Assembly: GCF_029589495.1 (NCBI RefSeq)
Contig: NZ_JAAIVF010000008.1
Coordinates: forward strand, 124,001 to 188,000
DNA: 64,000 nt
Source of the DNA: Speluncibacter jeojiensis
GTDB lineage: Bacteria; Actinomycetota; Actinomycetes; Mycobacteriales; Mycobacteriaceae
Direction of reading: 5' to 3'
The translations under genes were made by a program, and so were the position numbers. The notes under the pieces were generated by a model. The model saw nothing but the letters and a program-made list of their open reading frames with translations, was not told the origin of the DNA and did no database searches. The stretch's first letter is position 1, and every line of letters starts with the position of its first letter. Below are positions 36,218 to 45,256 of this stretch, piece after piece.

Positions 36218-37264
36218 ATGGCCACGCTTCGTGGTGTCCGCGCGCGCTTCGGCATGGTGATGCTTGCGGCCGTTGTGACGGCGGGATGTGCTGGGGGACA
36301 AGATAGCTCGTCGGGGCCGTCGCAATCGTCGGCGCCTGGGCCCGTGGGCTACGGCGACCTGACGGTCGACGGGCAGACCGCAGGTGTTTCGGCGGCCTAC
36401 AAACAACGGGTGGCCGACTACCTCCGCACCCTGGATCCGTGTGGCTTTGTCGACGCGGGGGTTTTCGGTCTGGGGAAGCCGGCGCTGTTGCGCGGACCCA
36501 CCGCGATCGACAAGCTCACCGACTGCACGGAGGTGTTCGACGTCCGCAGTCTCGAGCGGGTGACGTTCCGGCTGGTCGCGGACCGTGACCTCCGGACCGA
36601 TCCCGACGGCGCGGTCGCAGGCACTCCGGTCGACCGGTTACGGGACGGCTACCCCGATTGCACGCTGTTCTTCCCGCTGCCGATTGCCGTGCAACCGGAT
36701 CGAAGCGGTGAGATCACGGCCCGTCCGCGACCGGTGCGCTCCGGTGTCGAGGTAGCAGGGCTGCCCGACGCCTGCGGGGTAGCCCGGAACGTCGTCGCGG
36801 CGACCATTCGGTTGGCCAGGACCGTGCCGCCGAAGCGTGCGCCGGGTGGCGTCCTGACCGGCCACTCCGCGTGTGAGGTCGGCGAGCACCTGCCACCGCA
36901 GGTGAAGGTGAGTCAACTCAAGGCTTCCCAGGATCCCTACACCTGCACGTTCGCGCTCGAACGCCCGCCCGGTGTGTCGCTCCCACCCCAGTACACGGTG
37001 ACATTCGGTGTGCACGCCGCTGCGGAGCCGTTCGGGTTCGTCACAGGTCACGACTACTGCAAGAGCATCTACCGTGCGGGTCCTGTCGACACCGCCACAA
37101 CGGCATGGGGGCCCGCCGTCGCCGCGATCGGAGACGGGTACCGGTCGCAGACCGCGATCGCGCCGCAGATCGAGGTGCAACTTCTCGCCGGCGTGGGCAA
37201 CCGGTGCGACGTATCGGAGGCGATCTTGCGGGCGGCCAAGGAGTTGTTCATCGATGCGCATTGA
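36218..37264 (+). CDS. Secreted lipoprotein, DUF3558-like
   Basis: A 348-aa exported lipoprotein: short basic N-terminus, hydrophobic run and VTAGC lipobox (Cys about residue 24), then a Ser/Gln/Pro-rich linker. The mature part has two DUF3558-like halves, each opening with a DPCGF-type or SACEV-type Cys motif, and several further Cys likely paired in disulfides. DUF3558 proteins are common mycobacterial/nocardial cell-envelope lipoproteins of unknown function. It overlaps the next lipoprotein gene by 11 bases, which suggests joint expression. Confidence 0.82.
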   Translation: MATLRGVRARFGMVMLAAVVTAGCAGGQDSSSGPSQSSAPGPVGYGDLTVDGQTAGVSAAYKQRVADYLRTLDPCGFVDAGVFGLGKPALLRGPTAIDKLTDCTEVFDVRSLERVTFRLVADRDLRTDPDGAVAGTPVDRLRDGYPDCTLFFPLPIAVQPDRSGEITARPRPVRSGVEVAGLPDACGVARNVVAATIRLARTVPPKRAPGGVLTGHSACEVGEHLPPQVKVSQLKASQDPYTCTFALERPPGVSLPPQYTVTFGVHAAAEPFGFVTGHDYCKSIYRAGPVDTATTAWGPAVAAIGDGYRSQTAIAPQIEVQLLAGVGNRCDVSEAILRAAKELFIDAH

Positions 37265-38324
37265 TCGCCCCTTTCAGCGGCTGCGACGACTCTCGGTTCT
37301 GCCGGCGGCGGTGCTGGTCCTGCTCCTGTCGGCCTGCTCGACGGTGTCCGGGCAGGCTGTGCCGGCCGGTGGCAACGCACCCCGCGCCGGCTCCGGTGAG
37401 ACCACCCGGTCCGACACGACCGAGTCCTTCTACGCCCGGTTCGGGTCGCAGACCGCGGCGCGAGCGCAGGAGCGCACCGCAGCACAGCAATTGGACCCGT
37501 GCGGCTATCTCGATCTGCCCACCGTGACCAAGCTCGGTAAACAGATTGCGCTCGGTCCCGGGTCGACGCTCGACTCCTGCGACATCATTCTCGTCGACCC
37601 TGACACCAATCGACTGCGCTACGGATTCCGTATTCGCACCGGCAACCTCGACGACCCGGTCTTCGCGTCCGACACCGACCATGACGTACGGGCACACTTT
37701 CCCGAATTGTCCGTCGACGGAAAGCAACTGCCGGTCGCGGAGTACTCCAGCTATTGTCTGGCGCTGTTCCCGTCGGTGCAGGGCACCACATTCAACTTCC
37801 AGTTCACGGCACTGCAGAACGATGTACCGCATCCCTGCGACTTCGCTCGCGATGCCCTGAACGCCACGCTCCGGCTGGTGCAGACGCATCCACAGCGGCG
37901 GGATTCGCCTGCGCGCAACCCGTTCCGCCTGTCAACGGTCGATCCGTGCCTGGCCTTCGCCGCACTGCACGAGGTCGAGTCCGTCGATGCGATGGACACC
38001 ACCTTCTGCCGGGCGAATCGCGGTGACGGTCAGCCGCACGAGATCAAGTTCGAGATCGACGAGACGTCACAGGCCGACCCTGCGGATCCCACAGCCGACA
38101 CGATCGACGTGGTCGGGAAGACGGCGCTCGAGTTGCGGACCGTTCGAGGGGACACGGACAAGCTCATGTGCCAGGTGGTGGTGTTCATGGACACCGACCA
38201 TCCTGAGCACACGATGACGATCGACGGTCCGCAGGAACGCAGTGGCGCCATCGTGGTGACGACTCCGTCCTGTCCGGAGTCCCGCACTCTGGCGGTGCGT
38301 GCGGTGCACCTGGCCGGCACCTGA
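37254..38324 (+). CDS. Secreted lipoprotein, DUF3558-like
   Basis: A 356-aa lipoprotein paralogous in layout to its upstream neighbour: signal with LLSAC lipobox (Cys about residue 28), a Gly/Ser/Thr-rich linker, then repeated Cys-bearing halves beginning LDPCGYLDLP and VDPCLAFAAL. The ATG at 37254 lies inside the previous gene; longer readings merely extend into it. Function unknown; the pairing of two such lipoproteins suggests a surface complex or tandem duplication. Confidence 0.82.
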   Translation: MRIDRPFQRLRRLSVLPAAVLVLLLSACSTVSGQAVPAGGNAPRAGSGETTRSDTTESFYARFGSQTAARAQERTAAQQLDPCGYLDLPTVTKLGKQIALGPGSTLDSCDIILVDPDTNRLRYGFRIRTGNLDDPVFASDTDHDVRAHFPELSVDGKQLPVAEYSSYCLALFPSVQGTTFNFQFTALQNDVPHPCDFARDALNATLRLVQTHPQRRDSPARNPFRLSTVDPCLAFAALHEVESVDAMDTTFCRANRGDGQPHEIKFEIDETSQADPADPTADTIDVVGKTALELRTVRGDTDKLMCQVVVFMDTDHPEHTMTIDGPQERSGAIVVTTPSCPESRTLAVRAVHLAGT

Positions 38325-38342
38325 TCTCGGCCGGCCCCGCGC

Positions 38343-39773
38343 TCAACTCGGTTCGTCGAACAGTGAGGGTTCGTCGAACAGCGACGGCTCACCGGGCACG
38401 TCGAACAGTGCCCCCTGGTGCACGTCCGGTGGATGGGGGAGCTCGGGCGGGATGACCACCACCCGCAGCGCCGCGCGCAGCGAGTCGACGGTCCGCTGCC
38501 ACGCCAGCATCTCGTGTTCGCACGCGTCGGCCTCCGCCGAATCGCCCTCGGCGCGGGCCGCTTCGGCGGAGGAGTGCCACGCGAGTACCTGCTCCCCGGA
38601 CAGGTGCAGGTACTCGAGGATGTCGTCGCGGTCGTGATCGCATACGGCCGCCACCTCCTCGGCACTCAGCTTCGGCGCGTCACCGTCGGGGTCGAGTTCC
38701 AGCAGAGTCAGCAGCGCCGGCGGCAGGACCGCCTCGCCATCCGCGTCGTCGGCCGCGTGCTCGCCGTCTGCGGCGGCGGCAGCCCAGTCGTCGTACCCCT
38801 CGTCGCAGGGACGCTCGTCGTCATCGAGTACGGCGCTGTCGAGATCTTCGTCCTGCTCGTCGTCGGTGCCGTAGAGCCGTCCGGAGAACCGGTCGGCGAA
38901 GGCCGCGTCGGCGGTGGCGAGGAAACGTCCCATGTGGCCGAGCAGGTCCAGCAGATGCGCGGGCACGAACGGATCGCCGACCACGTCGATCTCGGCGTGC
39001 AGCCGGTCTTCGATGAGCAGCAGCCGCAGGTGCGCCCACCGCGGCACCAGGTCGGTGATCAGCTCGGCCGCCCGGGTGCGCCCGTTGATGCCGTGCAGCA
39101 ACGGAACCCAGATACGCACCATCGGGCAGTGCTGCGTGACGATGACGTACACGCTGCGACCATGCACTCGCAGCTCGAAGTCGCCGTCCCGATCGACGTG
39201 CGGCGCCGCCCCGATCGCGGCGGTCAGCACCTCGTCGACGACCGCGACCAGATGGTCCCGGTCGTCGGGGCAGATCGGCTCGTTCGGGTCCGGTGTGGGA
39301 GCGTCGTCCCCGGCGGGCTCGGCGCCTGCGAGCGCGATCGGGTGCAGGCCGTCGGTGGTGCGCACGAACACCGGATGCTCGACGCCCCAGACCCGGCGCA
39401 GCGCGGCGACCGCCATCTGCGCGAGCTGATCGGCTCGGCGGGCCGGCAGGTCCACGAAGTACGCACACGAGCCGCCGCCGGGATCACCCTCGGGCGGGCA
39501 GGTCGGCGGGAACCAGCCGAGTTCGACCAGCCCCGACCGCTGCTCGTCGGACAACGGCGCGTCCGGGCCGTCCGCGAAGACCTCGCACCGCACGTGCTCG
39601 GCCGTCCACGCATGGAACCGGACGCGCGGCGGCCCGTCGACCGACTCCACGGCACCGGGGCGCAACTCGACCATGTCGCCCGCGTCCAGTGCGGCGAGGT
39701 GATCGGCGAGGCCGGCGCGGAACTGCCGCCAGGCCCGCTCGACCGCGTCGTCGAAGTCGGTGAAGTCGGTCAT
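38343..39773 (-). CDS. YbjN/TY-Chap-like protein with C-terminal SLFDEP repeats
   Basis: A 476-aa acidic soluble protein. Two regions resemble the YbjN/type III secretion chaperone-like (TY-Chap) fold (about residues 85-170 and 180-300, including DPFVPAHLLDLLG). An Asp/Glu/Ala-rich linker and a Glu/Ala-rich helix follow, and the extreme C-terminus reads QGALFDVPGEPSLFDEPSLF then DEPS, repeated sliding-clamp-like motifs. The ATG at 39773 is the first sensible start. A shorter relative with the same signature lies at 47431. Function unknown. Confidence 0.75.
   Translation of the reverse strand: MTDFTDFDDAVERAWRQFRAGLADHLAALDAGDMVELRPGAVESVDGPPRVRFHAWTAEHVRCEVFADGPDAPLSDEQRSGLVELGWFPPTCPPEGDPGGGSCAYFVDLPARRADQLAQMAVAALRRVWGVEHPVFVRTTDGLHPIALAGAEPAGDDAPTPDPNEPICPDDRDHLVAVVDEVLTAAIGAAPHVDRDGDFELRVHGRSVYVIVTQHCPMVRIWVPLLHGINGRTRAAELITDLVPRWAHLRLLLIEDRLHAEIDVVGDPFVPAHLLDLLGHMGRFLATADAAFADRFSGRLYGTDDEQDEDLDSAVLDDDERPCDEGYDDWAAAAADGEHAADDADGEAVLPPALLTLLELDPDGDAPKLSAEEVAAVCDHDRDDILEYLHLSGEQVLAWHSSAEAARAEGDSAEADACEHEMLAWQRTVDSLRAALRVVVIPPELPHPPDVHQGALFDVPGEPSLFDEPSLFDEPS
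38346..38417 (-). repeat. Repeat encoding C-terminal xPSLF motifs
   Basis: Near-identical 18-base units encode EPSLFD twice, preceded by a QGALFD copy. The motif resembles the QL(S/D)LF peptide that docks proteins on the DnaN sliding clamp, and similar motifs occur in the SF1 helicase at 60415 and at the end of the gene at 49085. Confidence 0.6.
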
Positions 39774-39892
39774 GGCAACCCCCTGTCGTACGCCGGCCCA
39801 CTGGGTGCGGGCGGCCGATGTGGGAACAACGTAGCCCCGGGGACCGACAGAAAGCCTGTGTGCTCGACCACACCGCGCCCACCGGCGCGATG

Positions 39893-39908
39893 ATGCCCCC
39901 TGGGGTAT
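39893..39908. promoter_or_regulatory. CsoR/CstR-type operator candidate
   Basis: ATGCCCC-CT-GGGGTAT is a near-perfect inverted repeat with C/G runs and AT ends, the look of CsoR-family sites (CstR is the persulfide-sensing member). It lies 40 bases upstream of the Cys-rich mini-protein and the CoA-disulfide reductase-rhodanese gene. No csoR/cstR gene is in the window. Confidence 0.5.
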
Positions 39909-39946
39909 GTTGGAGGACATCGTTGTCGTGCCTGAGGAGGCTAATT

Positions 39947-40111
39947 GTGTGTCGAGCGGTGACCTGCCGGAAGTGCGGTAAGACGACGTGGTCCGGGTGC
40001 GGGCAGCACGTCGACGAGGTGATGCGGTCGGTTCCCAAGAGTCAGCGGTGCACCTGCCCGGAGGACGCGCCATCCGGCGGATTCCTCGGGCGGCTGTTCG
40101 GGAAGGGGTGA
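39947..40111 (+). CDS. Cys-rich mini-protein, putative zinc-binding (54 aa)
   Basis: A 54-aa protein starting MCRAVTCRKCGKTTWSGCGQ and later QRCTCPE: seven Cys in spaced pairs plus a His, a likely metal-binding site. Conserved small proteins of this CRxCGKxTWxGCGxH type occur widely in bacteria, function unknown. A perfect AGGAGG lies six bases before the GTG at 39947, making the start well supported. It overlaps the next gene and shares the CsoR-like operator, so a role in sulfur or persulfide handling is possible. Confidence 0.8.
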   Translation: MCRAVTCRKCGKTTWSGCGQHVDEVMRSVPKSQRCTCPEDAPSGGFLGRLFGKG

Positions 40112-41778
40112 TCGGCGTGGTCGACAACAACACGGCCGGCAGCGCGATCCGCCGCACGGTGATCGTCGGCGGAGTTGCGGCGGGCATGTCCACGGCGACG
40201 CGGTTGCGGCGTAACGACGAGAACATGGAGATCGTCGTCCTCGAGCGCGGCCCGTACGTGTCGTTCGCGAACTGTGGACTGCCGTATCACCTCGGCGGCA
40301 CCATCGCCGAGCGCGACGAGTTGCTGCTGCACACTCCCGAGTCGCTCGCCGAGCGCTTCGACATCGACGTGCGCGCCTCCCATGAGGTCGTCTCGATCGA
40401 CCGCGGGGCGCGCACGATCACGGTCGTCGACCGGTCTGCCGACACCACGGGCACGCTCTCGTACGACGCCCTGGTACTCGCCACCGGCGCGTCGGCCGTG
40501 GTGCCGCCGATCCCGGGCATCGAGCGCGCGCACACGCTACGCGACGTGCCCGACCTCGACTCGGTCATGGCCGATCTGGAGCGGGACCCGCGCAGCGCTG
40601 TCGTGCTCGGCGGCGGCTTCGTCGGGCTCGAGGCGGCGGAGAATCTCGCCGGCCGGGGCCTGGACGTCACGATCGTCGAGGCCGCCGACCAGATCCTCGC
40701 GCCGCTGGACGCGGAGATGGCCGCGGTCGTCGCCCGCCACCTCGAGGGCAACGGCGTGCGCGTGCGCACCGGGCTGCGCGCGGTCGCCATCGACGAGGAC
40801 TCGGTGCGGCTCGACGACGGCTCGGTCGTTCCCGCCGCGCTGGTGCTCGCCTCGACCGGCGTGCGGCCGGAATCGGGCCTGGCTCGCGACGCCGGGCTCG
40901 AGCTGGGCGTGGGCGGGGGAGTGCTCGTCGACGCGCAGCGCCGCACCGGCGATCCGCGCATCTTCGCGGTCGGCGACGTGGCGGTCGAGTCCAGCGCGGT
41001 GACCGGGCAGGACACGCTGGTGCCGTTGGCCAACATCGCCAACCGGCACGGCCGGATGGTCGCGGACGTGATTTGCGGCCGCACCGCCGGGGCGTTGCCG
41101 AGCCTGGGCACCGCGATCGTCGGGCTGTTCGGCCTGGCCGCCGCGGTGGTCGGGGCGAACGAGCGCACGCTGCGACAGCAGGGCCGGGCGATCCACGTCA
41201 TCCACACCCACCCGTCCGACCACGCCGGCTACTATCCGGGCGCCGAGATGATGAAGCTCAAGCTCGTCGTCGACGCGGAGACCGGGCTGATCCTGGGTGC
41301 CCAGGGCGTCGGACGGTCGGGCGTGGACAAGCGGATCGACGTGATCGCGACTGCGATGCGGGCCGGGCTCAGCGCCGCGGATCTGGCCGACCTCGAGCTC
41401 GCGTACGCGCCGCAGTTCGGCTCGGCGAAGGACCCGGTGAACATGCTCGGCATGATCGCCGACAACCTCGCCGCCGGTACCGTGGGCACCACCCAGTGGC
41501 ACGAGGTGCACGCCGCGGTCGCCGCGGGCGCGACGGTCCTCGACGTGCGCACGCCCGAGGAGGTCGCCGCCGGCACCATCGCCGGCGCGGTGAACATCCC
41601 GCTCGACGAGCTGCGCAAGCGGCTCGACGAGGTGCCCGACGGACCCGTCATCGCCACCTGCCGCGTCGGCATGCGCGGCTACCTGGCCACGCGGATCCTC
41701 ACCCAGGAGGGCCGCGACGCGACCAACCTGGACGGCGGGATGCTGACCTGGGAAGACGCGGGGCTGCCGCTGGCGTGA
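40108..41778 (+). CDS. CoA-disulfide reductase-rhodanese fusion (persulfide reductase type)
   Basis: A 556-aa flavoprotein of the pyridine nucleotide-disulfide oxidoreductase family. The FAD motif VIVGGVAAGMSTATRLRR lies near residue 15; the single active-site Cys is in SFANCGLPYH (about residue 55), as in CoA-disulfide reductases; an NAD(P)H-binding fold (VVLGGGFVGLEAA) is in the middle. A C-terminal rhodanese domain (about 460-556) carries Cys in ATCRVGMRGY. Such fusions reduce CoA-persulfide or other persulfides. Starts at GTG 40108 (overlapping the previous stop) or GTG 40117 are both possible. Confidence 0.9.
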   Translation: MIGVVDNNTAGSAIRRTVIVGGVAAGMSTATRLRRNDENMEIVVLERGPYVSFANCGLPYHLGGTIAERDELLLHTPESLAERFDIDVRASHEVVSIDRGARTITVVDRSADTTGTLSYDALVLATGASAVVPPIPGIERAHTLRDVPDLDSVMADLERDPRSAVVLGGGFVGLEAAENLAGRGLDVTIVEAADQILAPLDAEMAAVVARHLEGNGVRVRTGLRAVAIDEDSVRLDDGSVVPAALVLASTGVRPESGLARDAGLELGVGGGVLVDAQRRTGDPRIFAVGDVAVESSAVTGQDTLVPLANIANRHGRMVADVICGRTAGALPSLGTAIVGLFGLAAAVVGANERTLRQQGRAIHVIHTHPSDHAGYYPGAEMMKLKLVVDAETGLILGAQGVGRSGVDKRIDVIATAMRAGLSAADLADLELAYAPQFGSAKDPVNMLGMIADNLAAGTVGTTQWHEVHAAVAAGATVLDVRTPEEVAAGTIAGAVNIPLDELRKRLDEVPDGPVIATCRVGMRGYLATRILTQEGRDATNLDGGMLTWEDAGLPLA

Positions 41779-41817
41779 GCCGGAACACGGCGTCCGGGCG
41801 CCCGTCCCCAGAGTATG

Positions 41818-41833
41818 CTTGCTGATAGGCAAG
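41818..41833. promoter_or_regulatory. MarR-type operator candidate
   Basis: CTTGC (41818-41822) and GCAAG (41829-41833) flank TGATAG just upstream of the marR-like gene and its GGAGGA site. MarR regulators commonly bind such TTGC-N6-GCAA palindromes at their own promoters. Confidence 0.6.
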
Positions 41834-41847
41834 TAATTGGAGGACGG

Positions 41848-42345
41848 GTGCCCGGACCGCGCAGCAGTGACGACCGCTTCGGTGAGGATGAGGTCAACCG
41901 CATCCGGATAGCGCTCGGGCGCATCGCCCGTCGCGTCGACCGGCACTCCTCCGAAGAGGGGATGACCCGCACCGAGTTCTCGGTATTGGCGACGACCGCG
42001 CGCCGCGGCCCGCTCGGGGTGCGTGAGCTCGCCGAGATCGAGGGCCTGAACCCGACGATGCTCTCGCGGATCCTCGGCAAGCTCGACGACCGTGGCCTCG
42101 TCGACCGTGCCGCCGACGCCAACGACAAACGCGCCGTACGTGTCTCTACCACCCCGGCGGGCAAGGCGCTGCACCGGCGGCTCAAGGCCAAACGCTCCGC
42201 ACTGTTCGCCGAGCAGCTCAACCTGCTCACCCCCGAGCACACCGAGCAGCTGCTCACCGCGCTGCCCGCGCTCGAGGAGTTGGCGGATCATCTGGTGCGC
42301 CTGCCCACCCCGGCTGTCGGCGAGCCCGCGGGCGCCGCCCGATGA
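41848..42345 (+). CDS. MarR family transcriptional regulator
   Basis: A 165-aa winged-helix regulator. The MarR core is visible: MTRTEFSVLATTARRGPLGVRELAE at about residues 40-65 (helix and DNA-binding entry), LNPTMLSRILGKLDDRGLVDR at about 70-90 (recognition helix), and DKRAVRVSTTPAGK, the wing. The GTG at 41848 has GGAGGA upstream. It overlaps the MFS transporter gene by four bases, a common regulator-efflux arrangement, and a matching palindrome lies before it. Confidence 0.92.
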   Translation: MPGPRSSDDRFGEDEVNRIRIALGRIARRVDRHSSEEGMTRTEFSVLATTARRGPLGVRELAEIEGLNPTMLSRILGKLDDRGLVDRAADANDKRAVRVSTTPAGKALHRRLKAKRSALFAEQLNLLTPEHTEQLLTALPALEELADHLVRLPTPAVGEPAGAAR

Positions 42346-43622
42346 CGGTCACCGAACCGAAGCCCACCCGCAGCCTCGCGTCGCTGCACCGGCAGACCTT
42401 CGCCGCGCTGGCCAACACCAACTTCCGCCGCTACATCTCCGGCCAGTCGTTGTCGCTGATCGGCACCTGGATGCAGTCGATCGCCCAGTCGTGGCTGGTG
42501 CTGCAGCTGACCGGCTCCGGCACCGCGATCGGTCTGGTCGTCGCGCTGCAGACGGTGCCGATGCTGCTGCTCGGGCCGTACGGCGGGGTCATCGCCGACC
42601 GCGTCGACAAGCGCCGGCTGATGGTCGTGCTGCAGTCGCTGATGGGCGTGCAGGCGCTGGTGCTCGGCCTGCTGACCATCACCGGCACCGTGCAGATGTG
42701 GCACATCTACCTGCTCGCGGTGGCGCTGGGACTCAACCAGTGTTTCGAGAGCCCGGCGCGCCAGTCGTTCATGCTCGAGATGGTCGGCCCGCGCGACCTG
42801 CGCAACGCGGTGAGCCTGCAGTCGGTGCTGGTCAACGTCGCCCGCGCGGTCGGGCCCGCGGTCGCCGGCCTGATCATCGCGACCGGCGGGCTCGGCCTGT
42901 GCTTCATGCTCAACGCGGTCAGCTTCGTCGCCGTGGTCGTCTCGCTGCTATGCCTGGACGTGTCCAAGCTGGAGCCGTCGCCGCCGGCGAAACGTGAACG
43001 CGGACAGCTGCGGGCGGGCATCGCGTACGTGCGGCGTACCCCGGCGCTGGCGGTACCGCTGGTGATGATGGCGCTGATCGGCTGCCTGACCTACGAGTTC
43101 CAGGTGGTGCTGCCGGTGGTCGCCGAGCACACCTTCCACGCGGGCGCCGACTCGTACGGGTTCCTCACCGCCGCCATGGGCGCGGGTGCGGTGGTCGGCG
43201 GACTGGCGATGGCGACCTGGGGCCGGACCGGCAACAAGGCGCTGGTCGTGACCGCGACCGCATTCGGCGTGGTGATGACGGTCGCCGCGCTGGCGCCGAG
43301 TCTGGGCACCATGATCGCGGCGATGGTGCTGGTCGGCGCGGTCAGCGTCGCCTACACCGCGACCACCAACAGCACCCTGCAACTGGAGGCCGACCCGAGC
43401 ATGCGCGGGCGGGTGATGGCGCTGTGGGCGGTCGCGTTCATGGGGTCGACGGCGATCGGCGGGCCGGTGGCCGGCTGGGTCAGCCAGACGTTCGGCGGCC
43501 GCGCCGGGCTCGCGCTGGGCGCGGTCACCTGCTTCGTCGCCGCGGCGGTCGCGACCCTGGTGCTGCGGCGGGTGCGCGAGCGCCGACCGGAACTGGTCGA
43601 GGAGATCATCACCGCGGACTGA
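42342..43622 (+). CDS. MFS efflux transporter
   Basis: A 426-aa major facilitator of the DHA3-like (EntS/MefA-type) branch, with about 12 hydrophobic segments and the loop motif GVIADRVDKRRLM between helices 2 and 3. It probably exports a toxic compound in exchange for protons. Its start lies inside the MarR stop, so it should be controlled with it. A central charged loop separates the two six-helix halves. Confidence 0.9.
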   Translation: MTVTEPKPTRSLASLHRQTFAALANTNFRRYISGQSLSLIGTWMQSIAQSWLVLQLTGSGTAIGLVVALQTVPMLLLGPYGGVIADRVDKRRLMVVLQSLMGVQALVLGLLTITGTVQMWHIYLLAVALGLNQCFESPARQSFMLEMVGPRDLRNAVSLQSVLVNVARAVGPAVAGLIIATGGLGLCFMLNAVSFVAVVVSLLCLDVSKLEPSPPAKRERGQLRAGIAYVRRTPALAVPLVMMALIGCLTYEFQVVLPVVAEHTFHAGADSYGFLTAAMGAGAVVGGLAMATWGRTGNKALVVTATAFGVVMTVAALAPSLGTMIAAMVLVGAVSVAYTATTNSTLQLEADPSMRGRVMALWAVAFMGSTAIGGPVAGWVSQTFGGRAGLALGAVTCFVAAAVATLVLRRVRERRPELVEEIITAD

Positions 43623-43637
43623 CGGGTGGTGTCGGTC

Positions 43638-43654
43638 ATTACCTCTCGGGTAAT
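43638..43654. promoter_or_regulatory. Inverted repeat upstream of alpha/beta hydrolase
   Basis: ATTACC (43638-43643) and GGTAAT (43649-43654) flank a 5-base loop in the 99-bp gap between the MFS gene and the hydrolase. It could be an operator for the hydrolase or a weak terminator hairpin; no U-tract follows. Confidence 0.45.
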
Positions 43655-43721
43655 CGCGCGCACACCGGACGCGAAATAGCGTGATCGGCATCAGGATTCA
43701 ACCCTCGACCAAGGAGTCACG

Positions 43722-44540
43722 ATGCCGACCTTCGACACCCGCGACCACGTCCGACTCGCCTACGAGGACTACGGAACCGGCAGCCCGATCGTGTTCGTCG
43801 CCAGCTGGGTGCTGAGCGCCGACATGTGGGAATACCAGGTGCCGCACCTCGTCGAGCAGGGCTACCGCTGCATTCTGATGGACCGGCGCGGACACGGCCG
43901 GTCCGACCGCCCCGCCGCCGGCTACGACATCGACTCGCTCGCCGACGACCTCGCCGAGCTGATCGAGCTTCTCGACCTGCGCGACGTCACCCTCGTCGGC
44001 CATTCGGCCGGCGGCAACGAGGTCGCCCGCTACCTGAGCCGGCACGGCGAGGACCGGGTCGCGCGGGTGGCGTTCATCTCCTCGACGCTGCCGTACCTCG
44101 AGCTGACCGACGACAACCCCGAGGGTGTGCCGGAGGCCGCGTGCGAGGCGCTCGTCGACGCGATGCGGGTGGACCGGCCGAAGTGGTTCGCCGACCGCGC
44201 GCAGGGTTTCTTCGCCACCCACCTTGGCAACACCGTCTCGCCCGCGCTGATCGACCTGACCATGCGGCAGTGCCTGTCCGCCGCGCCGTGGGCGACGATC
44301 GCGTTCTGGCGCGCGGCCTTCCACAACGACGGCCGCCCGGACCTGCGGCGCCTCACCGTTCCCGTGCTGATCCTGCACGGGGCGGCCGACCAGTCCACCC
44401 CCGCCGAGCTCACCGGCCGGCGCACCGCGAAGCTCGTCCCGCACGCGGTCTACAAGGAGTACCCGACCGGCGGGCACGGCATGTACATCACGCACGCCGC
44501 GCAGTTGAACGCCGACCTGGTCGAGTTCGTCAAGGGCTGA
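43722..44540 (+). CDS. Alpha/beta hydrolase (chloroperoxidase-like)
   Basis: A 272-aa alpha/beta hydrolase of the non-haem chloroperoxidase/esterase type. Nucleophile elbow GHSAGG at about residue 93, catalytic Asp in ILHGAADQSTP at about residue 222 and His in GGHGMYITH at about residue 250 complete the triad; MDRRGHGRSDRP is the typical early loop. AAGGAG precedes the ATG at 43722. Substrate unknown. Confidence 0.9.
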   Translation: MPTFDTRDHVRLAYEDYGTGSPIVFVASWVLSADMWEYQVPHLVEQGYRCILMDRRGHGRSDRPAAGYDIDSLADDLAELIELLDLRDVTLVGHSAGGNEVARYLSRHGEDRVARVAFISSTLPYLELTDDNPEGVPEAACEALVDAMRVDRPKWFADRAQGFFATHLGNTVSPALIDLTMRQCLSAAPWATIAFWRAAFHNDGRPDLRRLTVPVLILHGAADQSTPAELTGRRTAKLVPHAVYKEYPTGGHGMYITHAAQLNADLVEFVKG

Positions 44541-44549
44541 GCGGTGGTG

Positions 44550-45101
44550 TCAGCCGCTGCAAGTGCCGACGACGCCCGGCACCTCGAACGTCTCCGAATG
44601 GGTGACCGAGGCGACCGGTGCGGTGGAGCCGGGGTTGATGGTGGGGAACGCCGATCGGCTCGCGGTGACCGTGACGGTCAGGTCGCCGGTGCCGGTCGGG
44701 ATGTCCCGCACGCCGACCTCGCGTCCGTTGGTCTGGACCGTGTTCTGGCCCGACTTGCCGGTCGTGTGATTGGTCCAGGCGACGGTGGCACTGTTGAACG
44801 GCAGGAACTGGGCCACCAGATCGAACGGGTTCGAGGTGTTGACGCTGAGGTCGACGGGGTTGGCGCTGAGCATCTGTACCACCGGCGGGTTGTCGATGCC
44901 GTTGGGGAAGTGGCAGAACGTCATCGCGCCGAATCGCACGTTGTGCGCGGGCCCGCCCAACGGGAACGGCATTGCGATGTCGCGGCCCGGGGCGGCGGCC
45001 GCCGATGCGGTGGGCGCGAGGGCGAGGCCGGCGCCCACCAGTAGTGCGGCGGCACCAAGCGCGGTAGCGGCCTTGCGGTGGGCGAGGGGCTTGCGCGTCA
45101 C
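44550..45101 (-). CDS. Secreted protein of unknown function
   Basis: A 183-aa exported protein: basic start, hydrophobic helix (about residues 12-30) and an Ala-rich cleavage region (ASAAAAP). The mature part is mainly beta-type sequence, with two Cys (MTFCHFP and the C-terminal VGTCSG) that may pair. The family is not recognised; similar small secreted proteins are common in rhodococci. The GTG at 45101 has GGGAG upstream, and longer readings add only non-signal sequence. Confidence 0.72.
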   Translation of the reverse strand: MTRKPLAHRKAATALGAAALLVGAGLALAPTASAAAAPGRDIAMPFPLGGPAHNVRFGAMTFCHFPNGIDNPPVVQMLSANPVDLSVNTSNPFDLVAQFLPFNSATVAWTNHTTGKSGQNTVQTNGREVGVRDIPTGTGDLTVTVTASRSAFPTINPGSTAPVASVTHSETFEVPGVVGTCSG

Positions 45102-45256
45102 GGGGACTCCCGGATGGTCGACGGTCACGGCACGATCACTGGGGACATCGTCGCAGAAAAGCTGTGTGTTGGCTGGGAGTGGTGCGTGGTCGGCGTTGCG
45201 GCTCAGCCTGCTGCGCACAACGCACGGCTCGGCCGGCCCACTATGCTGTGGAACCC

